64,000 bases of DNA from an uncultured Psychrobacter sp. (GTDB lineage Bacteria; Pseudomonadota; Gammaproteobacteria; Pseudomonadales; Moraxellaceae), in NCBI GenBank assembly GCA_947501045.1, contig CANMUI010000001.1, positions 372,001 to 436,000 of the forward strand, given 5' to 3'. A program made the position numbers and the translations under genes. Below the pieces are notes generated by a model. The model saw only the letters and a list, made by a program, of their open reading frames with translations, ran no database searches and was not told the origin of the DNA. Below, piece by piece: positions 7,944 to 17,573 of the stretch (position 1 is its first letter; each line of letters begins with the position of its first letter).

Positions 7944-8231
7944 TGGATCGGTTGAATAGAGTCGTTATCATAAACGACTTCTAAAAGGTGATGCAAGGTT
8001 TTAGATGACTTAAAGGAATATGTTTTTTTAATATGCATCACTACAATAAAACCATCTACCTAAGCACTTTTTTACAAACAAAAGCTACCGAGCTGGTAAG
8101 ATATATAGGCATTCATGCATATGATGGCTAAGTCCATTCAAGCTAAAAATAAGTCATTCAACTTTGTTAGTATGTAGAGTGAACGATATCGATATTGTGA
8201 TTCAGCCACTTTTCCATTGGTTTTCGGAGTA

Positions 8232-8723
8232 ATGATTATCTTAAACTTATATGTTTTTTTATGGATTGCCCTGACATTTTTTACCCTGCTTATTAGCGTA
8301 AGTAAGATTAATAGCTATAGAGCAGTACTAAAAAGGGACGCTGTCGCAAGAGAGCCTAGCGACAATAACTTTGATGTGGAAACCAGTTTTTATCGAGCTG
8401 ATGCCACGTGGCATGAGATCGTTTTTTTCCATGCTTCTGCCTCAGGGCTAGCTGCGATTTTGTTAGTACTGGTGATGAAAGGTAGGCTATTATTCCCTGA
8501 AACGGTGACCTTCTTTGGTATTTTAGCACCTATCGCTATTTTTATTATTAGTATTGTATTATTACTACTTGCCTTTTACTTTTTTACCATATCGATGGTG
8601 AAGCTGGGTACAACTTTAGGAAAACTGCAAATAAAAGGTGAAGAGATTGATACTAAATACGCTATTGCTGCCATTTTTGGTTATTTTTTAATCTTTGCCA
8701 TTATTATTATTGTTCTAGCTTAA
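8232..8723 (+). CDS. Small membrane protein of unknown function
   Basis: About 163 aa with three or four hydrophobic segments: near the N-terminus (IILNLYVFLWIALTFFTLLI), at about 76-95, about 98-128, and at the C-terminus (YAIAAIFGYFLIFAIIIIVL). I recognise no family or motif. ATG 8232 has GGAG only two bases upstream, and the alternative TTG 8217 lacks a ribosome-binding site, so the start is uncertain. It lies 33 bp upstream of another inner-membrane protein gene in the same direction and probably shares its transcript. Confidence 0.7.
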   Translation: MIILNLYVFLWIALTFFTLLISVSKINSYRAVLKRDAVAREPSDNNFDVETSFYRADATWHEIVFFHASASGLAAILLVLVMKGRLLFPETVTFFGILAPIAIFIISIVLLLLAFYFFTISMVKLGTTLGKLQIKGEEIDTKYAIAAIFGYFLIFAIIIIVLA

Positions 8724-8756
8724 AAAAGATCGTTAACCTTCCTACTGATAAGGCCT

Positions 8757-9182
8757 ATGACTAAAAATAAAAACGCGTTCTATCACAGGCCCAAGACCAA
8801 TCAATCCAAAAGTGCGACTATGCGCTGGACGTTTGTCATACTAGGCTGGGTGTCTTTTGTACTCGGTATTATAGGGGTGTTATTGCCAGTGATGCCTACT
8901 GCTCCTTTTGTGCTATTAGCAGCTTGGTGCTGGGCACGTAGCTCCAGACGTTTTCATTTTTGGCTGATCAATCATAAATACTTTGGTAAATATGTGCGGG
9001 ATTGGGAAGAAAATCATGCAATACCGCGTTATGCTAAATGGCTTGCCAGTATTATGATGGCATTATCAACGGCGCTGTTATTTTATCGACTACCAAACGA
9101 TATGATATGGATAGCTTGGGTCGTAGCAATAGTATGTAGTGGAGTAGCGATTTACCTATTTCGGTTGCCAAACGCCAAATAA
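8757..9182 (+). CDS. YbaN family (DUF454) inner-membrane protein
   Basis: 141 aa. The core MRWTFVILGWVSFVLGIIG, followed by LLPVMPTAPFVLLAAWCWARSS, is the DUF454/YbaN signature: three or four membrane helices with a conserved LP-x-PT-x-PF-LLAA motif. The tail FHFWLINHKYFGKYVRDWEE also matches the family. Biochemical function is unknown for the family. AAGG five bases before ATG 8757 supports the start. It is probably co-transcribed with the small membrane protein just upstream. Confidence 0.9.
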   Translation: MTKNKNAFYHRPKTNQSKSATMRWTFVILGWVSFVLGIIGVLLPVMPTAPFVLLAAWCWARSSRRFHFWLINHKYFGKYVRDWEENHAIPRYAKWLASIMMALSTALLFYRLPNDMIWIAWVVAIVCSGVAIYLFRLPNAK

Positions 9183-9338
9183 ACCTCCAAAAGCGCTCAT
9201 TTATAGCTGGATTGTTTATGTTGTGTATCCGGATACGTGAATTTAGCAGATAAAGCTTGCGTGAGTGTAATTCAACGCTTATACTGTGTCCAAGCTTAAG
9301 AGCAGTTCTGCACCAAATCATTACCTCGTAGTATTAGT

Positions 9339-9344
9339 TATAAT
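9339..9344 (+). promoter_or_regulatory. Candidate -10 element for the cold-shock gene
   Basis: A perfect TATAAT occurs about 90 bases before the cold-shock ATG. No good -35 sequence is seen. If it is used, the mRNA has a leader of about 80 bases, consistent with the long structured leaders of cspA-type genes. Confidence 0.3.
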
Positions 9345-9432
9345 CCTTCGTTTTAATATTTACCGTCAGTAGCTATTTGCAAGCGTAACCGGTCATATGA
9401 CCACCAATAATTTAAAAAGTAGGATTATCAGT

Positions 9433-9642
9433 ATGTCAGATACTCAAAAAGGTACCGTTAAGTGGTTCAACGAAGCTAAAGGTTTTGGTTTCATCGCTCC
9501 AGAAAACGGCGCAGACGTTTTCGCTCATTACAGCGAAATCTCAGGCTCAGGCTTCAAAACTTTAGCTGAAGGTCAAGAAGTTGAGTTCACAGTAACTCAA
9601 GGTCAAAAAGGCCCACAAGCTCATAACATCGTTGCTATCTAA
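9433..9642 (+). CDS. Cold-shock protein, CspA family
   Basis: 69 aa, one OB-fold cold-shock domain. RNP1 is KGFGFI (16-21) and RNP2 is VFAHY (29-33). Family members bind single-stranded RNA and DNA and melt mRNA structure in the cold. ATG 9433 (MSDTQKGTVKWFNEAKGFGF) is chosen over the longer frame from 9397 because it gives the normal family N-terminus and has TAGGA at suitable distance. The leader region upstream is about 250 bp without another gene. A strong terminator follows. Confidence 0.97.
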   Translation: MSDTQKGTVKWFNEAKGFGFIAPENGADVFAHYSEISGSGFKTLAEGQEVEFTVTQGQKGPQAHNIVAI

Positions 9643-9677
9643 TTTATCTATTAATAGATAACTAGATACGGATGTAT

Positions 9678-9709
9678 AAAAAACGAACCTAAGGGTTCGT
9701 TTTTTTTTG
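9678..9709. terminator. Hairpin terminator after the cold-shock gene
   Basis: ACGAACC and GGTTCGT pair around a short AAG-containing loop, followed by a run of nine or more T on the + strand and preceded by A-run bases that serve the convergent exporter gene on the - strand. Confidence 0.9.
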
Positions 9710-9719
9710 TCTAAATTTT

Positions 9720-10817
9720 CTAGATAAAACTAATACCAATATTAATAAGCCCGCCGCCAAGGATCAACCAACCAAACATAACAGCACCTAGGATAAGAGG
9801 TTTGATACCTGCTTGCTTAATCGCGCTTAAATGAGTAGTCAAACCTAAAGCAAACATTGCCATAGTCAATAGAACATTGTCCAATCTGACCATACTACGC
9901 TCAAAGCCATCAGACATAGGTAGCCAAGTATGTAGTAGCACGATGAGGATAAAAATAAAGGCAAACCAAGGCACTTTGACTTGTTTAACCCGAGTCATAA
10001 ACGAGGACTTGTCTTCACTATCATTCTCTACATTGCTATCTTTGCTGGAGGTCAAAGCAAAGGATAACACAAGTAAAAATGGCGCGAGCATCATGACTCG
10101 AATCATTTTGGTAACTACTGCCGTATCACCCACATCATCGCTAATAGCATTGCCTGCGACCACCACTTGCGCTACTTCATGAACGGTTGAACCTATATAA
10201 ACACCATAATCTTGCGGGCTAAGCCATACCTGTAGCCACCCTAAATGATACAAAAACGGGTAGAGCAGCATAGAGATGGTACCAAATACGACAACAGTAG
10301 CCACAGCAATAGTGACCTTATGCGCTTCAGCCTTAACCACAGGCTCTGCGGCAATAACCGCCGCCGCGCCGCAAATACTAGCGCCTGACCCTATCAATAA
10401 AGTTGTTTTTTTATCAACTTTCAGCCATCTGGTGCCTATCCAGTAAGTCAATAAAAAAGTGGAGGTCAGCACTAAGGCATCACTTATAATAGCCGGCATG
10501 CCTACACTGGCAACTTGAGTAAAGGTCAATTTAAAACCATAAAACATGATGGCCAAACGCAAAATTTGACCTTTAGCGAAAGCAACGCCTGCATTTAAAC
10601 GCCTTGCAAAGCGTGGATAAATGGTATTACCCAATACTATCCCAATCAAAATAGCTAGTGTTAATGATGACAAGCCAACGATACGCCCCTCTGTCCAAAT
10701 ATCTAAGCTGATATCGAGCCACATACAAAATAAACTACCGATCAGAACAACAATAAGCCCTATTAAGTGGCGTTTTTCTGGGAAGTAGCTGGCAAGAGAT
10801 TGCATAAAAGTGTTCAT
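9720..10817 (-). CDS. YeiH/YadS-type putative sulfate exporter family protein
   Basis: 365 aa, about ten membrane helices. The family pattern is clear: EGRIVGLSSLTLAILIGIVLGN near the start, the LLIGSGASICGAAAVIAAEPVV motif in the middle, and DYGVYIGSTVHEVAQVVVAG later. The family (Cons_hypoth698) is annotated as a putative sulfate exporter, but transport substrates are poorly established. ATG 10817 (MNTFMQSLASYF) is preferred to the longer frame starting at 10910 because AAGG precedes it and the extension overlaps the operator region. It is divergent from a LysR-type gene, the usual YeiH/YeiE arrangement. Confidence 0.9.
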   Translation of the reverse strand: MNTFMQSLASYFPEKRHLIGLIVVLIGSLFCMWLDISLDIWTEGRIVGLSSLTLAILIGIVLGNTIYPRFARRLNAGVAFAKGQILRLAIMFYGFKLTFTQVASVGMPAIISDALVLTSTFLLTYWIGTRWLKVDKKTTLLIGSGASICGAAAVIAAEPVVKAEAHKVTIAVATVVVFGTISMLLYPFLYHLGWLQVWLSPQDYGVYIGSTVHEVAQVVVAGNAISDDVGDTAVVTKMIRVMMLAPFLLVLSFALTSSKDSNVENDSEDKSSFMTRVKQVKVPWFAFIFILIVLLHTWLPMSDGFERSMVRLDNVLLTMAMFALGLTTHLSAIKQAGIKPLILGAVMFGWLILGGGLINIGISFI

Positions 10818-10909
10818 TACTAACCTTGTTATCGAAAGGCGCTGTTTTTGATAGATATTGCTTTGATGGATATCGTTAATCCAAATAAGCATAAACTTAT
10901 GAACAGACA

Positions 10910-10932
10910 TTATAAGAGAAGTTGTCTTATAA
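10910..10932. promoter_or_regulatory. Inverted repeat, probable LysR-type operator
   Basis: TTATAAGA (10910-10917) and TCTTATAA (10925-10932) form a perfect palindrome with a 7-base spacer, containing the T-N11-A core expected for LysR regulators. It lies between the divergent exporter and regulator genes. Binding is inferred. Confidence 0.55.
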
Positions 10933-11009
10933 TAAAAATAGATTAATAAGGTATAACCTATCTAAATTTTGGGTTAACAAGGTATTCAATAGATAGTATT
11001 AGAGGAAGA

Positions 11010-11945
11010 ATGATAAAGACGGCGCAAACATTACCGAAGATTACTCTAAAACAGCTAGCGGTATTCGTCAGTATCTATCAAACTGGCAGTACCAGCCAAG
11101 CAAGTGAGGTTCTGCATTTATCGCAGTCTGCAGTTAGCAGCGCCCTTAGCGAATTAGAATCAAGACTACAGATGCCACTGTTTGAGCGGGTAGGGCGCAG
11201 ACTAAACCCTCATGCCAATGCGCGTCCCGTTTATGTACAAGCGCAGGCTATTTTAGAGCAGTCATTGACGCTTGAGCATTATCATAAACATCAAGCCGGA
11301 CAGATTCATATCGGTGCCAGCACCACTATCGGCAATTATGTATTACCACCGCTGCTTGCCAAACTCTATGAGACGCTGCCTGATGCTAATGTTGATGTAT
11401 ATATTGCTAATACTCAAGAGGTGGTAAATGAGGTTGAGCAGCTCAATATTGATATTGCTTTGGTTGAGGGTATGCCGCGCCCAAATGATAGTAAAGTTAT
11501 TGAACAGCGGGCATGGCGCACTGATACTTTAATGGTGTTTGCCAAAAATGACAGCAAATGGCTAGCTGATATAAAGTCTTATAACGAGTACGATAACTGC
11601 TATGAGCTCACGGTTGCACAGCTAGCAAGTTTGCCATTATTGGTGCGAGAAACTGGTTCTGGTACACGGCAAATTATCGATGAACAATTATTGCAGCATC
11701 TGCCTCATGCTGATGTCATTATGGCTATCCAACAATCAGAAGCGATTAAGCATATGGTCAGTGCCGATATTGGATTAGGCTGTTTGTCGCAGCACGTGAT
11801 TCAAACTGAACTAGTAGCTAATGAGCTAGTACAAGTTAAAGTAGTCGGTATAGATTTGTCACGTACATGGTGGCTGGTTTGGCATAAGGCTCGTCATCAA
11901 AGCCCAATCTGGCAAAGCTTTATTGATATCATTACAGTAGATTGA
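11010..11945 (+). CDS. LysR-family transcriptional regulator
   Basis: 311 aa. The N-terminal winged helix-turn-helix is ITLKQLAVFVSIYQTGSTSQ and following residues (about 12-70, with SQSAVSSALSELE as recognition segment). A LysR_substrate effector domain follows (about 95-300), beginning GQIHIGASTTIGNYVLPPLL. The GASTTIGNY-type start and divergence from a YeiH-like exporter resemble YeiE/CysB-like regulators, so it probably controls the neighbouring exporter gene and itself. GAGGAAGA just before ATG 11010 is a good ribosome-binding site. Confidence 0.93.
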   Translation: MIKTAQTLPKITLKQLAVFVSIYQTGSTSQASEVLHLSQSAVSSALSELESRLQMPLFERVGRRLNPHANARPVYVQAQAILEQSLTLEHYHKHQAGQIHIGASTTIGNYVLPPLLAKLYETLPDANVDVYIANTQEVVNEVEQLNIDIALVEGMPRPNDSKVIEQRAWRTDTLMVFAKNDSKWLADIKSYNEYDNCYELTVAQLASLPLLVRETGSGTRQIIDEQLLQHLPHADVIMAIQQSEAIKHMVSADIGLGCLSQHVIQTELVANELVQVKVVGIDLSRTWWLVWHKARHQSPIWQSFIDIITVD

Positions 11946-12024
11946 ACCACAATGAGTGCAGTTTAAATACCTATTTGAATATCTATTTAAGTACTTATAA
12001 TTGTAATACTGAATTTGTAATATC

Positions 12025-12062
12025 AAAAAAGCGCACTGTAAAAACACAATGCGCTCTTTTTT
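12025..12062. terminator. Bidirectional terminator between the LysR and stress-protein genes
   Basis: GCGCA and TGCGC arms, extended by imperfect pairing, are flanked by A6 on the left and T6 on the right, so both convergent genes can use it. Confidence 0.8.
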
Positions 12063-12085
12063 GTAAACTATAAAGTTTGCTAGCT

Positions 12086-12547
12086 TTATTTCGATACTGG
12101 TTTGTCAAGCCTGACAACTAAGCTGTCGCAAGGCACGTTGGGCAAAATATTATCTGCAGTCGCCCCGCTAATCCAAGCGGCGATACCGCGGCGCTCATGA
12201 CGACCGATGACCAGTAGATCAACGTCGTTTTTATGGCAATAATTGACAATACCTTCACTGTTAGAGATAGCGGTCGTCACCTGTGAGTTTACCGCATCTA
12301 ATTGGTTACGCTCAAGCAGCTGTGCCAGCTTAATTCGTGCCTCTTGGCAGCGCTCATCGTCAATCTCATCATAGAGACTAGAGGCTGGTACTAGCTCATA
12401 ACCAAAGCCTACCATAGTATCTTTAACAATATGTAATACAGACAGCTTAGAGCCTGGACGGTTATCGACAATTTGTTTGGCCTTTTGTGCAACGACATCA
12501 GCGTCGGATAGCAGGTCAGTGACCAATAAAATATGTTGGTAACTCAT
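12086..12547 (-). CDS. Universal stress protein, UspA family (copy 1)
   Basis: 153 aa, single Usp domain: the N-terminus MSYQHILLVTDLLSDADVVA and the ATP-loop region VIGRHERRGIAAWISGATAD, with the C-terminal strand CDSLVVRLDKP. The family acts in survival under stress and stasis, often as dimers binding ATP. ATG 12547 is chosen because it aligns exactly with the neighbouring paralogue; the upstream extension is probably untranslated. It lies in tandem with a close paralogue (12726-13187) with 178 bp between them, so each probably has its own promoter. Confidence 0.93.
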   Translation of the reverse strand: MSYQHILLVTDLLSDADVVAQKAKQIVDNRPGSKLSVLHIVKDTMVGFGYELVPASSLYDEIDDERCQEARIKLAQLLERNQLDAVNSQVTTAISNSEGIVNYCHKNDVDLLVIGRHERRGIAAWISGATADNILPNVPCDSLVVRLDKPVSK

Positions 12548-12702
12548 GAGGTATTCCTCGTAATGTAGAGCTTTTATAGTAGCATTACTACAGGCTGCTG
12601 TTAAGTAGCGGCTTACCATCTTTGCTCATTTATGCATAATAATCTATAAAGAATACGTTGTATGATTAGTGTGCTTGTCAACAGCCCTTCAAGCAAAATT
12701 TT

Positions 12703-12730
12703 TGAATAAACTACATAAGTAGTTTTTATT
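12703..12730 (-). terminator. Possible terminator of the second stress-protein gene
   Basis: AAACTAC (12708-12714) pairs with GTAGTTT (12719-12725) around ATAA. On the - strand it is followed by a TTTATTC tract and it abuts the stop codon. It is a weak T-run. Confidence 0.4.
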
Positions 12731-13187
12731 CAGGTACTGGTTTATCAAGTTTAATCACTAGGCTATCGCAGGGTACATTAGGCAGTATGCTATCGGCCGT
12801 TGCACCTACTAGCCAAGCGGCGATACCACGGCGTTCGTGACGGCCAATGACCAGTAAATCCACATCATTTTTATGGCAATAGTTAATGATGCCAGCGCTA
12901 TTGGAGATAGCAGCGGTGACCTCCGAATTCGCCGCATCAAGATCATTGCGCTCCAAAAACTTTGCCAATTTTATGCGTGCTTCCTGCCAGTGCTCGCCAT
13001 CTTTTTCACCAGAGAGGCTAGAGGCGGGTACCAGCTCATAGCCGAAGCGCACCATATCATCTTCAACGATATGCAATACCGACAAATGGGCATCAGGAGA
13101 GCCTGCAATGACACGCTTGGCTCTTTGAGCGACTATATCGGCATCGGATAATAAATCAGTGACCAGTAATATATGCTGATAGCTCAT
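12726..13187 (-). CDS. Universal stress protein, UspA family (copy 2)
   Basis: 153 aa, same length and layout as the neighbouring copy: the first 17 residues (MSYQHILLVTDLLSDAD) are identical, as is the loop GRHERRGIAAW. Differences are concentrated in the middle (residues about 20-110). This is a tandem duplication, with divergence suggesting an old event and possibly separate roles. CGTTCTCC just before the start on the + strand gives GGAGAACG as the ribosome-binding site on the - strand, supporting ATG 13187. Confidence 0.94.
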   Translation of the reverse strand: MSYQHILLVTDLLSDADIVAQRAKRVIAGSPDAHLSVLHIVEDDMVRFGYELVPASSLSGEKDGEHWQEARIKLAKFLERNDLDAANSEVTAAISNSAGIINYCHKNDVDLLVIGRHERRGIAAWLVGATADSILPNVPCDSLVIKLDKPVPE

Positions 13188-13375
13188 AACGTTCTCCTTA
13201 TAGCAGATACCTCATAGTAGCACTCATCAATGTCATTGTTAAGGTATAAATCCTCATTATTATTAGGGTTATTGTAGCCTTAACACTAAGGCCAGTTTAT
13301 TGTCATCTGCCTTGACTTATCTCAGCTTTAGCCCCATCTAACATCAATATTATTTTATAAATAAAAAGGATAACT

Positions 13376-16300
13376 ATGACTATAACTGCTATGGCGACTA
13401 ACCCTGATATAGCAACTGATGCGGCGTTTAGCGTTGACTTGACCTTGCATCCAGCGTTTGAGCTGCTTGAGCATCGTCATATCGAGGCGCTATCCATGGA
13501 TGTGCTGATCAGTCGGCATGCCAAGACTGGAGCGATGCATTACCATTTAGCGCATCCTAGCGATGAAAACGCTTTTTTGGTGGGATTTCGCACGCAGCCG
13601 ATGGATTCTAAGGGCGAGGCGCATATTTTAGAGCACGTCGCCCTATGCGGCTCGAGAAAGTTTCCGGTACGTGACCCTTTCTTTTCAATGATCAAGCGCT
13701 CACTTAATACCTTTATGAATGCAATGACCGCTGCTGATTGGACAGCTTATCCTTACGCCACTCAAAATAAAAACGACTATTTTAACTTGCTTGATGTCTA
13801 TCTTGATGCTGCTTTTTTCCCTAATATTCATCCGCTAGATTTTGCGCAAGAAGGTATTCGCGTTGAATTAGATAGCGAAGATAAACCGCACTTCAAAGGC
13901 ATTGTCTTTAATGAGATGAAAGGGGCGATGAGTGATGAGATCGACCAGCTGTATCATACGGTCGTGCATCATTTATTCCCAACGACGACTTATCATTATA
14001 ACTCTGGTGGTGATCCTGCTGATATTCCAGACTTAACTCATCCTGAATTAGTTGAGTTTCATAAAAGCCATTATCACCCGTCAAATAGCGTCATTATGAG
14101 CTTTGGTAATATTCCAGTTGCCGAGACTCAAGCAAAAATCCACGAAGATGCGCTCAAACAGTTTGCGATGGGTAAAAAGCACGTATCGCGTCCAGAGCAG
14201 CGTTTGCCTGAGCCTATTAGTGCGACAGGCACTTATACTGCCGATACCGAAGGTCCCAATCAGACTCATCACGTGGTCGCTTGGCTGCTACCGTCGATCA
14301 TTGATCCCAAACAGCGTTTGGCTCTGCGCCTATTAGAAGGTGTATTGGTTGAGCACGCCGGCTCGCCACTACGAGCGTATCTCGACAGCCATCCACTGGG
14401 TACGTCGCCAAGTCCGTTATTGGGACTCGATGACAGTCATTATGAGATGGTGTTTTACACGGGGCTTCGCGGCTCAGAGCCTGAACATGCTGAGGCGGTA
14501 GAGCAAGGCATTATAGACTTGCTTGCTGATGTTGCAAGCAAACCCATTGATGCAGAGGCTATTGAAACCATTTTGCATCAGATCGAGATCGATCAGCGTC
14601 ATATCGGCGGTGATAGTATGCCTTATGGTTTAAATCTCATGCTTGAAGGGTTTAGCACCGCGATTCATGATGGTAACCCCCTTGACGTTTGGGAGGTCGA
14701 TGAGCATTTGGCTTGGCTGCGTGAGCAAGTAAAAGACGAGCAGTGGCTACCTAATTTAATAAAAACTCATCTGCTTGATAATAATCACCGCGTACGGGTG
14801 ACGCTCGCGCCGGATAGTGAAAAATCTGCCCGTCTTGCTGCCGCTGAGCAAGTGCGTCTTGATACGATCGCCATGGATATGACGGCTGATGACAAAGATA
14901 TATTGCATAAGCAAGCGTTAGATCTGACCGCGCGCCAATCAGCACCGGATGATTTGAGCTTGCTGCCAAAGGTGGGCTTGGAAGACGTGCCTACTGATAT
15001 CAGCTTTAAAGAGGGATCACAACAGCAGGTGCGCCTAAGCGGTCAAGACAGCACGCTTTTTGAGTATGAAGCCGGTACCAATGGTATCTATTACTATCAA
15101 GTCATCGTGCCGTTGACCGATGCTATCAATAGCGCCAAGGCGGATGAGTTACCAGCGAACGATGTCATCAATCATCCGCTCCTGCCAATTTACTTAAGTT
15201 TGCTATCAGAATTGGGCACGGATTCTATGGACGCCTACGAGATGCAGGCCAAGCAAGCGGCGCATTCCTCTGGCGTGACCGCGAGGGTTAGCCAGCGTAC
15301 TAGTATTGATGATAGCCTAACGATTAGTAGCTACTTTGTCGTCGCCACGCGCGCACTAAATCGTAAAGTAGAAGCTATAGATTTGCTCAAAGAGGTCATG
15401 GAGCATAGCGTCTTTACTGAACACGATCGTATCAAAGAGATTCTCCAGCAGCGTCAGGCCAGTTGGCAATCACGCCTTGCTAGCGCTGGACATGCTTATG
15501 CCATGCAAACGGCTAGCCGCGGCATGAGTCGTCAGGCGCAGCTTGAATACGTGCGTAGTGGTCTGCCCGCACTGAATGCGCTAAAAGACTTTTTAGCTCA
15601 TGCCAGCGACGATGATACGCTGTGGGATCAGTTGGCGAGCAGCCTGATGGCGCTGCATCAACGTCTGATTAGCTTGCCCAAACACGCGGTGATTGTCTGT
15701 GAAGCCGAGCAAACTGAGCGCTTAAGCCGCTTGATTGTAGAGAGCTGGCAAGATAGCCTTGGCGCGCAAGTTGATACCCAGTCAATAGATACCGAGGCTG
15801 ATGTTCCTAGCGAGTTTGCTAAACTGCAGTTAGATCCGGCGTTAGATGGTGACAAAGACGCAATCAAAGCTCTCGAAAGCAATGCTGCAAAGGATGTTGA
15901 AGATTTAGCGTGGCTGGTGGCAACCAATGTGTACCATAATGCCAGCGTTTACAGTGTGCCAGCAGCTGACCACCCTGATACTGCGCCGCTTATGGTGCTT
16001 GCGCCTTATTTGCGTAATGGTTATTTGCATAGCGCCATACGTGAGCGCGGCGGAGCATATGGCGGCGGCGCAGGTTATGATGCCAATGCTTGTGCTTTTA
16101 AGTTCTTTAGTTACCGCGACCCTTACTGTGCTGAGACGTTTGCGCATTTTGAGGCCAGTATCGAGTGGCTACTTAATGAGCCGCAAACCGCTGAGCAGTT
16201 AGAGGAGGCCATCTTAGGTATTGTCTCTGGTATGGATAAACCCGGCTCTCCAGCAGGCGAGGCGATCAAAGCTTGCTTCGCTGATCTGCATCATCGCGGC

Positions 16301-16477
16301 GCGGACTGGCAACGCAAAATGCGTGCTGCCATACTGAGCGTCACCATCGACGACTTAAAGCGTGTCGCTGAGCAGTATTTGCAAGGGCAACCTCATGTCC
16401 GAGCGGTATTAGCGCCTTATGATAAAGAAAATGAGGTTAAAAATTTAGGCTTTAGCGTTTGTAAAATAAACAGCTAG
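13376..16477 (+). CDS. M16C zinc metallopeptidase, presequence-protease-like
   Basis: 1033 aa, normal length for the M16C/PreP group that degrades peptides inside a closed chamber. The inverted zinc motif HILEH is at 83-87 (H83, catalytic E86, H87) and the distal zinc ligand is probably E180 in GIVFNEMKGAMSD. M16C-associated and inactive C-terminal M16-like domains follow, including AIRERGGAYGGGAGYD near 886-901, the conserved substrate-binding RxxGGAYG motif. No signal peptide is seen, so it should be cytosolic. AAAAAGGATAA before ATG 13376 supports the start. It is monocistronic, ending at a strong terminator. Confidence 0.95.
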   Translation: MTITAMATNPDIATDAAFSVDLTLHPAFELLEHRHIEALSMDVLISRHAKTGAMHYHLAHPSDENAFLVGFRTQPMDSKGEAHILEHVALCGSRKFPVRDPFFSMIKRSLNTFMNAMTAADWTAYPYATQNKNDYFNLLDVYLDAAFFPNIHPLDFAQEGIRVELDSEDKPHFKGIVFNEMKGAMSDEIDQLYHTVVHHLFPTTTYHYNSGGDPADIPDLTHPELVEFHKSHYHPSNSVIMSFGNIPVAETQAKIHEDALKQFAMGKKHVSRPEQRLPEPISATGTYTADTEGPNQTHHVVAWLLPSIIDPKQRLALRLLEGVLVEHAGSPLRAYLDSHPLGTSPSPLLGLDDSHYEMVFYTGLRGSEPEHAEAVEQGIIDLLADVASKPIDAEAIETILHQIEIDQRHIGGDSMPYGLNLMLEGFSTAIHDGNPLDVWEVDEHLAWLREQVKDEQWLPNLIKTHLLDNNHRVRVTLAPDSEKSARLAAAEQVRLDTIAMDMTADDKDILHKQALDLTARQSAPDDLSLLPKVGLEDVPTDISFKEGSQQQVRLSGQDSTLFEYEAGTNGIYYYQVIVPLTDAINSAKADELPANDVINHPLLPIYLSLLSELGTDSMDAYEMQAKQAAHSSGVTARVSQRTSIDDSLTISSYFVVATRALNRKVEAIDLLKEVMEHSVFTEHDRIKEILQQRQASWQSRLASAGHAYAMQTASRGMSRQAQLEYVRSGLPALNALKDFLAHASDDDTLWDQLASSLMALHQRLISLPKHAVIVCEAEQTERLSRLIVESWQDSLGAQVDTQSIDTEADVPSEFAKLQLDPALDGDKDAIKALESNAAKDVEDLAWLVATNVYHNASVYSVPAADHPDTAPLMVLAPYLRNGYLHSAIRERGGAYGGGAGYDANACAFKFFSYRDPYCAETFAHFEASIEWLLNEPQTAEQLEEAILGIVSGMDKPGSPAGEAIKACFADLHHRGADWQRKMRAAILSVTIDDLKRVAEQYLQGQPHVRAVLAPYDKENEVKNLGFSVCKINS

Positions 16478-16494
16478 AAGGGTGATGATTTACT

Positions 16495-16525
16495 AAAAAG
16501 CCAAGCGTCGTGCTTGGCTTTTTTC
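16495..16525. terminator. Strong bidirectional terminator
   Basis: AAAAAGCCAAGC and GCTTGGCTTTTTT form a perfect stem with a 5-base loop. It serves the peptidase gene and the convergent Nudix gene. Confidence 0.93.
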
Positions 16526-16577
16526 TAATCGTTTTGTATTAAAGGGTTTAAAGCCATAGGGCTAAATAGATTTTGCT

Positions 16578-17141
16578 TTAATAACGCTTAATACTTTGAT
16601 CTTTGCTGACATAATCTTGATGAACGGGAAAATCAGCATGCTTGCTAAACTGTTTACGATCAGCAAAGTAGCTGGTCAAGGTACGGCGCACCGCTTCAAA
16701 GGCGATACTATCCCATGGGATGTCAGCTTCACTAAACAGTGCTGAATCAAGGCTTTCAGATCCTATACCGTAAGTCCCATCTTTTAAGTCAGCTAAATAA
16801 ATTACATAAATCTGCCCAATATCAGGGATATCGTAGATACAGTATAAATGCGGATTGATTACTACGGCGTCGGCTTCCTCAAAGCTTTCGCGCGCAGCGC
16901 CCTCAGCGATAGTCTCGCCGTTCTCCATAAAGCCTGCCGGTATCGTCCATAGGCCATATTGAGGTTCAATGGCACGGCGACAAAGCAGTACTCTATCCTC
17001 ATAAATGACAAGCGAGCCGCAGATTATTTTTGGGTTCTCATAATGAATATATCCGCAATTTGGACACACCAAACGCGGCATATTATCAGTAGCGGGTATT
17101 TTGTATTCCGCTTTATGACCACACTGTAAACAATAACCCAT
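16578..17141 (-). CDS. Nudix hydrolase with N-terminal zinc ribbon
   Basis: 187 aa. The N-terminal zinc ribbon is C4-x2-C7 and C26-x2-C29. The Nudix box spans 70-91 with G70, E76, R84-E85 and E88-E89; the usual final glycine is A90. The ribbon plus Nudix layout recalls NudC (NADH pyrophosphatase) but the protein is shorter and lacks the N-terminal NudC domain. It belongs to the common 'zinc ribbon Nudix' group with likely ADP-ribose or nucleotide-sugar type substrates. The substrate is not predictable from sequence. The C-terminus (HADFPVHQDYVSKDQSIKRY) is a short tail. Confidence 0.9.
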   Translation of the reverse strand: MGYCLQCGHKAEYKIPATDNMPRLVCPNCGYIHYENPKIICGSLVIYEDRVLLCRRAIEPQYGLWTIPAGFMENGETIAEGAARESFEEADAVVINPHLYCIYDIPDIGQIYVIYLADLKDGTYGIGSESLDSALFSEADIPWDSIAFEAVRRTLTSYFADRKQFSKHADFPVHQDYVSKDQSIKRY

Positions 17142-17573
17142 AGAGACTACCTTATTTTAATGTAGGTTTTAACGTAAAAAATAGCGCTGCGATGTTTTTA
17201 GCTCTTGTAAATACTTCAGCTTTGTGACTATTTGCTGTGGCTTTTATAACTATTCACTTAAGCTATCCTCTTGAATAGTTATCTTAGACGAGTGCTTATC
17301 TTAAGATAACACAAATTTATACTAGGCTAAATGATGAGAACAGTAACCGCACACATGCCAACAACAAACTGACCAGTAGTGTTATTAAAACGAGCATCAC
17401 TGTGAGTTGTTATCTGAGAATAGAGTATAAATAATAGAGTATAAAAACCAGTGATACTTTTGAGCAAAATATAGTTAGTTGTATGATTTATCAATTTAGC
17501 AACGTCTATCCTACGACATGATAATATAGTTAATATTTTGCTAAGAACAACAGTAAGCAATAGGACTACCTTA
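17142..17573. other. Intergenic region between divergent Nudix genes
   Basis: 432 bp, AT-rich, holding the promoters of two divergent genes. One short frame on the - strand (17327-17560) has no recognisable protein character and no ribosome-binding site. I see nothing else I can support. Confidence 0.4.

Noticed and set aside
8228..8240. Fur-box-like TAATGATTATC at the start of the small membrane protein gene
   Set aside because: Only half a site is present and it overlaps the start codon; no second half matches.
12086..13187. Tandem stress-protein genes as a recent assembly duplication
   Set aside because: The copies differ at many residues in the middle, so this is a real, older duplication.
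17327..17560. 77-codon frame on the - strand between Nudix genes
   Set aside because: AT-rich with no protein-like features; overlaps the expected promoters of both genes.
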